This document shows, piece after piece, positions 47,563-58,784 of a stretch of 64,000 nucleotides of DNA. Under the pieces are notes generated by a model, which saw only the letters and a program-made list of their open reading frames with translations, had not been told where the DNA came from and did not search any database. Source of the stretch: Coriaria nepalensis (taxonomy: Eukaryota > Streptophyta > Magnoliopsida > Cucurbitales > Coriariaceae). The translations under genes and the position numbers were made by a program. Each line of letters opens with the position of its first letter. Position 1 is the first letter of the stretch. Location: positions 630,001-694,000 of the forward strand of contig CP114481.1 in NCBI GenBank assembly GCA_027186245.1, written 5' to 3'.

Positions 47563-49064
47563 TTACACGATCGAATCGTAACTAGAGTTTAAGATATGAT
47601 CTAAAAGTTGGTAGCTTTCTCTCTCATTTTCAAGAGTAGTACTTGTTAAGTATGTTGCATTTGAATTGAATGTTGTAGGACTTGAGGAAGGTGTGGAAAA
47701 AACTGAGTTTAAACTGACGTTCTGATTGGATGCCGAGAAAGTTGAGGCTGTTTCCGACAGTATTTGATCCGTATTATTAACGGGCGGTGGGTTGGATCCG
47801 TATAATAACCCATGATAGCTTGATAGATCCGGCACATAATTATTATCTTGGTACAAATTTGCATCAACATGAAATGGGTAGTAATTCTCTGCATATATCT
47901 CCTCCATGAGCCTTTTTTGAGGATCATCATGAGTAGGTTGAATTTCTAGATCACGTGGTGGAATTGGGTTTTGAATTTGAGGGTTGAAAAGGTCAACGCT
48001 TTGAGGAATAATGTTGTACGGATTTTGATACTCATTTTGTGAAGCCATGAGAGAAGAAGCAGTTGCTAAGTTAAGAAGCTGATCCGGGGTGATGAAGGGT
48101 TGGATTTGAAGTAACCTCGAGATATTAATTTGAGACGGGTTGTAGAGAATCGAACTAAGGTCGTTATTATCGATTCGAGGAGTGTGAGTAACTGGGTCGA
48201 TTCCCATTCTTAGTAGTCTCTTTCTGATGTGAGTATTCCAGTAGTTCTTGATTTCATTGTCTGTTCTTCCAGGTAATCGAGCAGCAATTGCAGACCACCT
48301 ACAATTCACATCATTTTAAACGAAGAATTAATCACAATTCATTTCAAGAAAGAAACTCTATTGTAAATCATAGTCAAATAAGCAAAACGAATCGAGCTCG
48401 AGTAACGCGAAATCATATTCACTAATTAGTGAAGCAAGTTGTTTGTGATCCCAAAAGTTTATTTCATGATCATATGACATTTAGTTGCGAGTCTTTTAGT
48501 CTTTTTTTTTTTTTCCTTCTCTTTTTACTCTTTTCTTACGTAACTAGACAAAACCAATTGTAGTTGGTCCGAAAAGGAGACTGCATGTAATTTCTCATTA
48601 AAAAATCAACTGTTAAATGGACTTTCCATATATATATAGAGAGAGAGAAAGAGAGAGGAGAGAGAGGGAGACTTACTTGTTGCCCAATAAACTGTGCAGC
48701 TGAATAATGGTTTCTTCTTCCTCGAAAGAAAACCGGCCGCGCTTAATATCGGGCCGGAGATAGTTCGTCCACCTTAGACGGCAACTTTTTCCACACCTCT
48801 GCAACCCTAAATGTATATACATGATCATACAGTTATACTATACTCCAAAAAAGCTTATTGTTAAAAAAAAAACAATTCGACCATGCAATAGTTATACAGA
48901 GACAGAAAAGTAGTTTTGGTATATATACCTGCATTCTTGGGAAGTGTTCTCCAATTTCCATAGCCGTGCTTATGAATGTAATCGAGCAGCTTCTGATCCT
49001 CCTCCACCGTCCACGGTCCCTTTTTGAGTCCATCTTTTTCACAACACGGTGGTGACCTTCCCAT
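47563..49064 (-). CDS. MYB74: R2R3-MYB transcription factor, subgroup 11 (MYB41/74/102 type)
   Basis: Three exons, 49064-48929, 48806-48677 and 48298-47563, give 333 residues with the standard R2R3-MYB intron positions. The start is [21 protein letters not shown]2 spans about 14-64 ([20 protein letters not shown]) and R3 about 67-115 ([40 protein letters not shown]). The sequence after R3, [20 protein letters not shown] then TPRI, and [10 protein letters not shown] are signatures of subgroup 11 (MYB41, MYB49, MYB74, MYB102). These factors act in drought, osmotic and wound responses and in cuticle/suberin control. The neighbouring PAP phosphatase gene matches the MYB74 neighbourhood in Arabidopsis (AT4G05100 next to AT4G05090, from memory), so I favour MYB74; MYB102 is the alternative. 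The C-terminus is Ser/Asn-rich and probably activating. Confidence 0.9.
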
Positions 49065-49151
49065 CTTTGTGTTCTTGAGGGAGTTGATGAAGTAAACTTT
49101 GTGTTTTGAGCTTAATAATCAAGAAGTCTGAAAAGGAGAGATGTAGAGAAA

Positions 49152-49216
<65 letters not shown>
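49152..49216. repeat. Compound microsatellite (TA)n-(GA)n-(G)n in the MYB leader region
   Basis: TA repeats (49152-49168) pass into about 19 GA units and then ten G, 90-150 bases upstream of the MYB start codon. On the transcribed strand this is a CT-rich tract, common in plant 5' leaders. Confidence 0.95.
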
Positions 49217-51955
49217 AAAGGTTCACGTATGTAAAAATGGAAGAAAATGAAAGAGATCAAAAGGATGTAGGGTCCGTAAAGAGGACGTACTTGCTGGGGG
49301 TATAAATAGAAATAAGAAAGACATGAGGGGTGTGATTTTGGATTTTAAGAAAGAGTCAAGAGGATCAAAAGAGAAGGACAAAATGATTCGGTGCCGTCCT
49401 TTTGATCAATCATAGGCAACGTGGCCAATTCCATTGTCAAAACTCAAATGCTGCTGCTGTGAGTTTCTGTCGACCCTTGTCTGACACTTTGACTTTCCGA
49501 CATTATTTATGTTTTTCAAATAAAGACTACCTTTTTTTTCTTTTTTTTCTTTTTTTTTTTTCTAATCGGAAATTCTAACGTAATCACATTAGCTGTAACC
49601 AAAATGGGTCAGCCACGTACCCGTTTTTTCATTTTGCATTACGTACAAAATATACCTTTTTCTTTAGATGAAAAAAAAAAAATTATAAATATACCTTTAT
49701 CCGTCTCTTAGGTTTGCAAAAGAAATAGAGGAATTATTTTTTTTTTTTTTAAATTATCTTATTTAATAATTTTATTGATTTATTTTTTTCTTTCTTTCTT
49801 TTTCTTCTTGTACATATACAGTACTAGAAATGAAGACGTGAGATTTCATACTACGTAAATCCGCAGCCTTTTAAAATAATTTTTACTCGATTTTTCAGTA
49901 ATGAACTTTTTTTTTTTTTTTTCCTTTTACAAATTCCTCAAATAATATTTTTAAATTACTTTTTTAAGAATTCAAAAATAAATAAAAATTGGTCCATTAA
50001 TCAATCACAATGCCACAAGCCTCAGTAAATCCCAAGTATTTTTCAAGTTAAAACAGTTTACACAGTAATTGGTAACAGAAATTTCGAGCATACCCCACAT
50101 GACTCTAATGGATTTTTTTTCTCCTTCCACAGTTCTGCCAACAATTTCAATACTTTTCCCCAAACCCATCTACTTATATATATGAAAATTATACACATTA
50201 ATTCTTCTCAGCATTATTTTTTAAGAAAAATATCTCTGATTTGCTGTCAACCAAAAACATCATGCAACCACTCAAATTTCATTGACTTCTTAGAACGCAC
50301 TGATTTGATCAATTATAAGTATATGATGATTCGAAAGGGGGCACTATTAATGTGAAAGAATATTAGGATCAATAGTGAGATAGAGAACACAGTCTTTCAC
50401 TGAGTGTTTGAGCAAATTATACACCCAGATCATCTTCTACACTCCACACTGTCAATACTTGCATGAGTGTAATAAGATCATTGTAGTTTAACGAGTATAA
50501 CACTCTTAAAACTACATTTGGTTACCTTTGTTATACTCCAGTTCAGACCCACAACTCTTAGAGAAATTCTTGGGTCTACCGTGTCTACGGTGTATCAATT
50601 CATCTCAAACTACACATGTCAACTTCACACCATCAAATCGTACATTTTTGTGTGCGGTTAAGATGGATTAGTCCATCGTAGATATGATCTTATCCAAGAA
50701 ATTCTCCAAACCTTAACTTTAACATTGATCTAGATTCCAGTTTCATCAAACGTTGAGTTTGAGTTTAATAAATTCACCGTTCGCCAAGGATTTCTATTCA
50801 TTCGCTAAACTATAAAAAAGTAACAGACATAGAAAAAAAGTAAATTCATTGGCATAGAAAATGATGTGTCAAATAGTAAAAGTCAACACAATATTTTATG
50901 TTATTCTATCAAGATTTCCCCCCAATGGTTTTCAAGAAAGTTCTATGAATAGTCTTCTAAACATGTATAAATAGTTTCTACTTAGAGCTACCTGTTCAGT
51001 TTCTTCAACCAAACGTTGAATAATTAACGGGTGAGTCCTTAGTTTATGTGTAAATTAGATACGGAATCCAAAGCTTTCTGACTTGTATTCTAATACGATC
51101 AATAAACCTTTTTTTTTATATTATATATTTTTGGAGCTTATAGTTTTCTAATAGTAGGTAGTCCACATAAAGGATAAAGACAGCAGGAATATTAATTAAC
51201 AAAATGATGGAGATTATCGATGGTTTCAATATTATTATTATACTTGTAAAGAGGAAAGAATAATATGGTACCAGAGGAAATATCTGAAGTACTTTTCCAA
51301 AATGAATTACTCCTTGTCTGACTTGAGATTCGCTGGAAAACATAGGTTTGTGTTAGGAAGGCGATAATTCAGTCACGGAAAAAATGATCATATGAAAAGA
51401 GTATACATGGTCACCTGCATTTGAGGTAACAAACCAATGAGAGTTCAGTTTAGGTGGATTCCGCTGAATTGAAGAAAAATATAAACTATTGAACTTCAAC
51501 TAGTATCGTGCCACATAAGTAGGTTTTCCAGTCTTGGACCAATAGGTTGGTGACAGAATTAATACATTTCGATCTTATAGCTTTCCAAACCTGATCTGCA
51601 TTGGAAAGCTAGACTCCCATTATGACTTAGTAACTGTCTTTTTAATAAAATAGGATTGGTTAATGGTGTTACTGAATTAATTGAATGTTAGCTGATTCAC
51701 ATTGGGACTGCCACTAATGAGTTAGTTGATGAACAGTGATGATAAAAGGTTTCGTAGCTCAAAATTTATAAAATCAGTGTCTTCACTAAGTTTTCTCAGT
51801 GCAAGTAAATCTATTCAGGGTCTTTTTTCAGCCTCAAGTAAAATGGGAGTTGACAGATGGGTATTCTTCAATCTATCAAAAGCTCTTAAGTTTCATGTCT
51901 TTATGCAAAATGTTTGTTCAAGTTTTTTTATTTTTTTATTTTTTTTTGGCCAAAG
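49217..51955. other. MYB promoter and gene-free spacer
   Basis: 49217-49640 is the upstream region of the MYB gene and includes a poly-T/CTTTT-rich segment at 49530-49560. 49640-51900 has no supported gene. Frames at 51116-51343 and 51726-51971 have no domain. Confidence 0.45.
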
Positions 51956-51961
51956 TTTATT
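51956..51961 (-). terminator. AATAAA polyadenylation signal of the PAP phosphatase gene
   Basis: On the minus strand AATAAA lies 65 bases after the stop codon, followed by an A-rich stretch (the + strand T-runs lie just upstream in the 3' UTR). This is the nearest good signal and would give a short 3' UTR. Inference from position. Confidence 0.45.
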
Positions 51962-52025
51962 GAAGTATTAAGGATCACATAATAAGGGTCTCAGGAACAA
52001 TACCTAAAGGGGGGGTAGAACTGTA

Positions 52026-55000
52026 TCAAACAATTGATGATTTGGAAGAGATGATCTGGATAATTTGGTCATGTAGGCTGCCATTAGAGGCAAGAACACC
52101 ACCTGCAGGGAAGATAATCCTCCTTTCATATTGATCTGCAGCAAGATCAACTCGATTCCCTTCCCAGTCAGTCACCTAATCAATCAGGGAAAGTTGCATA
52201 AGTTTCTCTCATTTAATAAGGAAATAGCAGCGTTCTCCCAAATTTATTTATACACTTATGGATAGAAGTACGTATCTAAGCAATATACATGGAAAACAGG
52301 GAAAAATATTGCTAGACCAAAATATCGAAAGCATGCATAAATCTAGTTGGTAGAAATGTAGATTGCTGTGAAAAGAAAAACCAGAAGAAGTCAGTGTAAA
52401 TTCCCCAGCAAAATAATGATTAATAAGTTAGTAATTAAGCAGTTATTCCTTATGCATAGCCAATATAATTTTAATTCGTGTATTCTAATGGTTCTATGTT
52501 GGAAAAATGCAGATAATTACAACTTGTTTCATGTTTCAATTTTCACCAGTTTTTACTTTTTAACAATGAAGGGCAACAGATAATGCAAATTTCACAGCAG
52601 GTTGATAGTTGATCGACAAACAGATAAAACACTATATGGATGCAAAACCAAAGATCAAAATTAGTCAAATTATGATAAAAAGAAGGAAAAAATTTAACCT
52701 TTAACTAATAAAATTAGGAGGGAATTTGTTATGCACCTTTCCTCCTGCTTCATGCAGACATATTATACCAACAGCATGATCCCAGGCCTATATGTCAACT
52801 TCATGAATCAAGTTTGCAGCTTCAAAATCTTGATTAATTAAATCCAGAAATCAATGCAATACCTTGATACTTTTTTTAGATCTCGTTCTTTGAATGAAAA
52901 CAGATGCCCTACCAGAGGCCACCATCAAATACTTGCATAAACTGCAGATCATGGATGCCAAAATATGAAAGACTCAAAATTTGGCTCACTGTTATGAGAG
53001 ACAAGGTTTAAAACCTAAAAGATGCAAAATTAGTATCGAGTTCATCCTTATTGTCAAAAGAAAATCAATCCATAAGTTCTTCACAGAATAAATTCTTTTT
53101 GCAATACAAGAAGGTACCAATAAGATGCTGTGAAAATTTTCCCTTGACCTCTATGCGACAAACCGACCAACATTATCTTACAGTTTATTATGAGCCATTA
53201 CTAAGTAGAAGCATGTAATTAGGAAAAGGAAATTTAGTTTTTGAAGAATTAAGTAAGAGAAATTCTTGTATGCACCACGTCCATTGTCACGTGCCACAAC
53301 GAGTATGATCTTAATCACAAATGTCACTTTCAATATGATGTATTAAAATGACGTTTGTAATTAAGATCATACTCATCATGCAACATGGCAATGCACATGG
53401 TACATACAAGAATCTTTCTAAAAGTAAACCTTCCACAACATTTGGGCAAGAGAAGAATTTCATTATCCCCAACTCTATCAGCATCAGTTGTTGCATTGTA
53501 TAAAGCTGACAGTGGCAGTGAATCCCATGTTATGCTTTCTGGAATACAAAAGCGTGCCTCATGAACTAAGGAATAACTGTCAACAAAACTTCTCTTCCAT
53601 TCATTAGAGGTTTTATCCTGACTATCCAACATGTATGTTAACCTCTTAGTCCATGTTCCACAGCCAATGTGGGCAACCATAATCGTCCCGGATCTAGATG
53701 AGATGTTTTCCTGTTCCTGAAAGTTAGGGCAGCCCATAACTCCTAATACAATCTCACCTTCTACCACCAGTGCCAAACCTACCTGAAAATTGTGGGACTT
53801 AGATGGCTCAAAGAAGTAAATCAGTAGATAAATGAGTCAGAGAAGGTAAGGATTTCAACTGAAAGACACTTTCTATAGAATTTGACATTTTTTGAACTAG
53901 AACATACCACATACAAGGCCTCATTTCCTCTTAGAAATCCTCGAGTACCATCAATTGGATCCAGTACCTGCATTGAGTTTTTTGATCCTGATTAAAAGTG
54001 AATAAACTACAATCGCAACTTTAAAGCTTACATAAACTTATAGACGTTTGCAAGTCAAAGAATGCAAATGATTTTCGTCAATTCATCTATGCATATCAAG
54101 GAAAATGCAGTATATATTTGAATTAGCAACAAAACATGTTAAAATGCTTAAAATAGATATAATGCTAAACCTACCCAATATGTAGCTGGTTGAGTTCCGA
54201 AAGCAAAAACTACCTTTCCCCCTCTGTCAATTCCTTCCATCACATCATCCTGGGTCCACGATTCATCTTGAAACCTTGTTTTTTCAATTACCACATCCAC
54301 CACAGAATCTACTAAATTATTTGCTCGTACAAACGCAGAATCCTCTTCAGCCACCAGTGGGATAGATGGGAACAATTTACCCAACTCTGAACCATATATA
54401 TGAACACAGAAGAAAAAGTATTCAGCAAAAATGTCTTTCATAGAAAGAAAGAAAGAAAGAGAAAAAAACAAAACAATTCAAAATATAAATATTCTATAAG
54501 ATGATATATCATCAGTTTAAGACTAACAAACGGTCATGAAACCTTGCAATTATCCGACTTCACAATCAAGTCAAAAACAGATATGTTGTAGATTACAAAA
54601 ATTGGTCATTACTGAAATGGCTTACGATGCTAAATATTGTATTGGATTACCCAAACTGACCAGAGCCTGAATTCCGAAATCTGCAACTGTGACTGGAGTC
54701 TGATCATTCTTTTCCACAACTAGTCCATCCGATGATAACAGTGATGATTTAACCTAAACGCAATGTAGATTTTATGAATAACAGTTCTGTACATGATTGA
54801 TTTCGATCATTTATAATCTTTCCTTTTACCTCGAAATACTTGCAACTTTTTATCGATGAATTTCTACCAGCACTTGAATTCTAGTAGCATTTTTGGTTTG
54901 CAAAGTGCGTATCTTACACTAATAACACAAAAATTTTAGAGATTGAGGGATTACATCAACACAAAGATGGCAAGCTCTCTCCACCACATCCACGGCTGCC

Positions 55001-55253
55001 TCTAGCTCTATGTGATACTTCGCTTTCTGCTTCGGAAATGGTAGACTAGAAGACCTTTGAAAAAAAGAAGATACAAATCAGATGAAGAAGAAATAGAAGA
55101 GATCGTATCCGAATCCATGAATTTCAGGAGAAAAACACAAAGAGACCTTACGATGGAGAACCGGCTGCGTGGAGGCGGGAAGGAGCGATAAGAAGGATAA
55201 GCGAGTGCGAGTCGGAAGGTGGAGATTTGAGAAACGAAGTTAAGAAGAGTCAT
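52026..55253 (-). CDS. HAL2/SAL1-like PAP phosphatase, organellar (AT4G05090 type)
   Basis: This is a 3'(2'),5'-bisphosphate nucleotidase of the inositol monophosphatase superfamily, which converts PAP to AMP and clears a by-product of sulfation. Nine exons were read: 55253-55147, 55054-54955, 54753-54651, 54386-54175, 53967-53908, 53782-53430, 52941-52863, 52787-52737 and 52175-52026. All borders are GT/AG and in phase, giving 404 residues. Metal and catalytic motifs are complete: NDQTPVTVADFG (about 80), VAEED (115-119), VLDPIDGTRGFLRGNEALYV (175-194) and WDHAVGIICLHEAGG (from 340). The N-terminus (LLNFVSQISTFRLALAYPSY) lacks acidic residues, as in an organelle-targeting peptide. The first donor is AAG/GTCTCT; another GT four bases earlier would break the frame. 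The length fits Arabidopsis AT4G05090, a mitochondrial PAP phosphatase. Confidence 0.92.
53253..53420. mobile_element. Hairpin MITE in intron 6 of the PAP phosphatase gene
   Basis: Positions 53253-53330 and 53345-53420 are inverted copies of each other over ~75 bases, with a ~14-base loop. GAGTATGATCTTAAT is present exactly in both arms. TTCTTGTATGCACC faces TTCTTGTATGTACC, and CCATTGTCACGTG faces GCATTGCCATGTT (all read inwards). About 80% of stem positions pair. The right edge is only about ten bases from the end of exon 6, so the element sits directly behind the 5' splice site. No coding potential. Confidence 0.75.
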
Positions 55254-55371
55254 GGCGGTACTCAGGAATGGTATTAGTATTCGCGGCGGTTTTGACGGCG
55301 GAGATTCGACGGAGCTTTAGATGAAGCCGCCGTAGTGGCACTGTGGCAGTGAGTCAAGGATTAATCCACTC

Positions 55372-55397
55372 GGTTGGTTGGTTGGTTGGTTGGTTGG
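55372..55397. repeat. (GGTT)n microsatellite near the PAP phosphatase start
   Basis: Six to seven uninterrupted GGTT units lie ~120 bases upstream of the minus-strand start codon, within its likely leader or core promoter. Confidence 0.95.
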
Positions 55398-56059
55398 CTG
55401 GAGGAGAGAGGAAATTTAGAAAATTCCCAACGCCTCTAATTTGGGCCCAAAATATCATTTTCCAGTGTTTGGGCCGAAACTCTCCTTATGTGGCCAGAAA
55501 CAGAGCCATTACTGGGCACAAATTTGATTCGCGACCCAATCCAATTGCACTAAGTAATTTTGTGAACGAATATAAATTTTCTTTTTCTTCGCCAATGAAA
55601 ATCAAGCATTAAACGAAAAATAAATTATTATAAATATGGACCCCGATAAGAAAAAAATCAACCGTGATAAGATATAGGAAAAATGAAATCTTAACTTTTA
55701 CTTCATCTCTATTACCGGAACGAATATTACAAATGCAACAAGCATTATTACAAGGAGAAATAAGAGAGAGAATACTAGAAGATCAAACGTAAAAGAACAT
55801 GTTGGTTATCCTACTGGAAGATAAAAGTCAAAGAAGATTGATGTGTTTCCACCCATCCTTGTTGGGCCTTTCACCCAACCAATAAAAAGGGGGCACTAAC
55901 CAGGGAAACCTGAGTTATCATAAGGGTTTAGATCCTTAAGATTTGCTTTCCAGATCCTAAGAAACAACTCAAAGGCAGTATTAGCTTTATCCACAACCAA
56001 ATCTACATTCACCTCACCTCACCTCCTTGGTAAGTAGCCTCACACCTCCTCTTCTAAAA
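55398..56059. other. Upstream region of the PAP phosphatase gene
   Basis: 55398-55620 contains GGGCC-type motifs (TTGGGCCC and GTTTGGGCCG), which resemble the TGGGCC promoter element common in constitutively expressed plant genes. No other gene is seen. The right part passes into the decayed LINE. Confidence 0.4.
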
Positions 56060-56420
56060 ATACAAACACAGGAAAGCTAAATGAGTGCCCAACCGCCACC
56101 AATCAACCTTTCTTGCTTCACTAATCACCAACACCTCCACCATCCATGCCATAACCAAAGCATGAAACTCGAAATTAAAAGACATCCCAAAACCCGATTT
56201 CAACCAAGCACACTTAACCCAATCACAACTAACCAGACAATGCATGAAGTCCTCTATATCATAGTTACAAATAGGTATTTAGCATCCATTTCAATCTTCC
56301 TCTTATACAAATTTACCCCAACAACAATAACAATAATATAGACATGCCACAAAAAATGCAGAATTCTAGGAGGGCTCTTACTTTTCAAATTAAGCTCCAG
56401 ACTCAGCTTTGAAGGGTTTG
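56060..56420 (-). pseudogene. LINE reverse-transcriptase zinc-binding domain (zf-RVT) relic
   Basis: The minus strand reads SKSPPRILHFLWH, then GVNLYKRKIEMDAKYLF, and after a frame change DFMHCLVSCDWVKCAWLKSG. This is the zf-RVT pattern of plant non-LTR elements (PPKI.HFLWR......P...L..R.I..D..C..C....E...H.L..C......W). Stops and a frameshift are present. Sequence beyond it to about 55860 may hold the start of the RNase H region, but I cannot read it securely. Confidence 0.6.
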
Positions 56421-57133
56421 GACACTAAGAGGCTCTTACTTTACAAGCAACTCTCTCCCTTCCATTATACTTTGTCATGCCTAAGAGGCTCTGCCACCTT
56501 TCTAGCTTCCAAAAACGAACAATTAAAAAAGTGAAGACTTTTGAAAATAAAATCCCATTAATCGTTTTCGCTCGTAAGCAATCTCCACCTTTGTTTAGAT
56601 AAAATGCATGCATATAAAAACATTGCAAAGATTAAATGCATCCGAGTGGTAGGAAATGGATGCACGCATATAAAATATAAATATGGTGGAAGAAATATTT
56701 ATAATTTTATTCGAATGATACCTTAATATATACAATTTTTATCAAGACCAATCATATAATAATTATATCACATATAATCTATTTTACAGAAAGTACAGTA
56801 AATCTCATTAATCTTCAATTAAGGTTTAGGAAAAAAAAATATTTTTTTTTATTACAGAACTCTTCTTGAATAAAATAGGGAGATATTTATGTATTCGTCG
56901 TCCGACCATTATCATATAAATATATAATATTAATTATAATAAAATTAATAATTATAATAATTAATAATTAATTTTTATTAATAATAAAAAATAATATTTT
57001 ATTAATATTTACATACAAATATTATCATATAAATTATTTATTACACCAATTTAAAATAATAAATACTTGATGGGTGGAGAAGACGAAGAGGAAGCACGAG
57101 GCTTGTCACCTTTTTCTTTTTGTAATTATCTAA

Positions 57134-57185
<52 letters not shown>

Positions 57186-58528
57186 ATATATCCATTTTAA
57201 ATATATAGAGAAAAAACGTGTATATTATATTCAAATTAGTTCAACTGCCTATAAGGCAAACAAAAGGATAATTGAGATCCTTTAATATGTTTATGTAGTT
57301 TTTTTTTTTTTTTAATTAACTCATATTAAACAATCTCATCTTTTATATAATATCATTAAATTTATCTAATTATAAGATATATGTCTTTATTTTTACTCCG
57401 AATATATTAAAAACGTTCAGGATAATCATATTAACTATATATAACGAATACATAATATATATATATATATATATATTTTTTTTTTTTCGAGAGTTTAGAT
57501 AATATCATGTCATTTTTTTTAACTAACTCAACATCATCTGAATTCTTGAGTATATTGTATTCTCGGACTATTTTAAAATTTATTAATATTATATATTTAT
57601 TTATCATTTCTCTTATTATAATTTTCTATTACTAAGTCAAATAAACTAGCCGCATGTACAAAAAAAAATTAATAAAATTAAATATGTGATTAATTTCTAT
57701 TAAAGCGATTTTATTTTTAAGTATGAAGTTTTATAATAATTAAAATTTTATCTCAACTTATACCCTTTTTTGACTTTTTTTTTTAATTAGGGGGAAGAAT
57801 TAAATAATAAAAAATAATAACCATTTGATAATCTTTTTTCTTTTTATTTATCATTTTTTATATAACTTTTTGATTTTATGAATGGTTTGATTATAAAATT
57901 TAAAATTTAAAATAAAATAATTTAATTTAATAATTATTTATTTACTTAATAATATTATAAATAATTTATTAATTTATCTCATTTTATTTAAAATTAATCA
58001 TAATCTCAATTATCATTATTATCATTTTTTAATATTCCATACAACTAGATGATGATGGGACTAATGGAACATACTCATAATATGTGATTCTACTATCTCT
58101 TATCTGTTTTTATAATAATAATAAAATTCTTAAATTAAGAAAATTTATTAATTTAATAAATAATTTTTAAAAAATAGAATATAATATTTTTAAAATAAAA
58201 TAATTATTTAATCTAAATTATTAATTTATTAGAAATTTTTATGTACTTATTTCATTCTACAACGTCAACAATAATGGCCAATTGGCCAACGGTAGCCCAA
58301 AAGGCAAGAGACTTTAGTTTGGTTGCATCATTCATGACTCAAATAAATATAAAAATAAAAAGTAAATATATATATTATTATATTATAATACCTTGTTCAC
58401 TTGCCCGCTAATCAAGTACCGAAGGGCACACCTCAAAAACCGCAAACTCCGGACTTGAACCCCGACCTAATTAAATTCATATCCAATTTAATCCCACCCC
58501 TTCAGTTCCGCCTTGTCCCCCCTCCCCC

Positions 58529-58571
<43 letters not shown>

Positions 58572-58784
58572 ATTCATTCATTCACTCATACGAGCACACC
58601 TCCACTTTCCCAAAAAGTCAGTCACAACAGAGACCTGTGAATTCAATTTATTAAGCAAAAGAAAAAAATCGTACGCAAGAAGGAAAAAGCTCCGAAAAGA
58701 TACAATACGTCGTCGTGCTGTTTGTTCGATGATCTGCGTCTAGAGAGAGAGAGCGAGAGAAGTTTCAGCTAAGAGGATCCGAAG
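56421..58784. other. AT-rich spacer and VAP promoter/leader
   Basis: 56640-58380 is extremely AT-rich with no gene. A (TA)n run lies at 57136-57178 and another at 57456-57475. 58384-58784 is the promoter and leader of the VAP gene, with a poly-C/CT tract and then a purine-rich sequence just before the start codon. Confidence 0.5.
58517..58565. repeat. Poly-C tract followed by (CT)n in the VAP leader region
   Basis: A C-run of about 22 bases with one T is followed by about 13 CT units, ~220 bases upstream of the start codon. Pyrimidine tracts of this kind are common near plant transcription starts. Confidence 0.95.

Noticed and set aside
55147..55152. Donor GTAAGG at 55151 as the end of exon 1 of the PAP phosphatase
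   Set aside because: It is a better-looking donor by sequence, but joining it to exon 2 breaks the frame. The donor four bases later (GTCTCT) restores SIVRSSSLPFPK, which fits the family.
57067..57285. Frame with repeated Ile-Tyr
   Set aside because: It is a translation of the (TA)n microsatellite.
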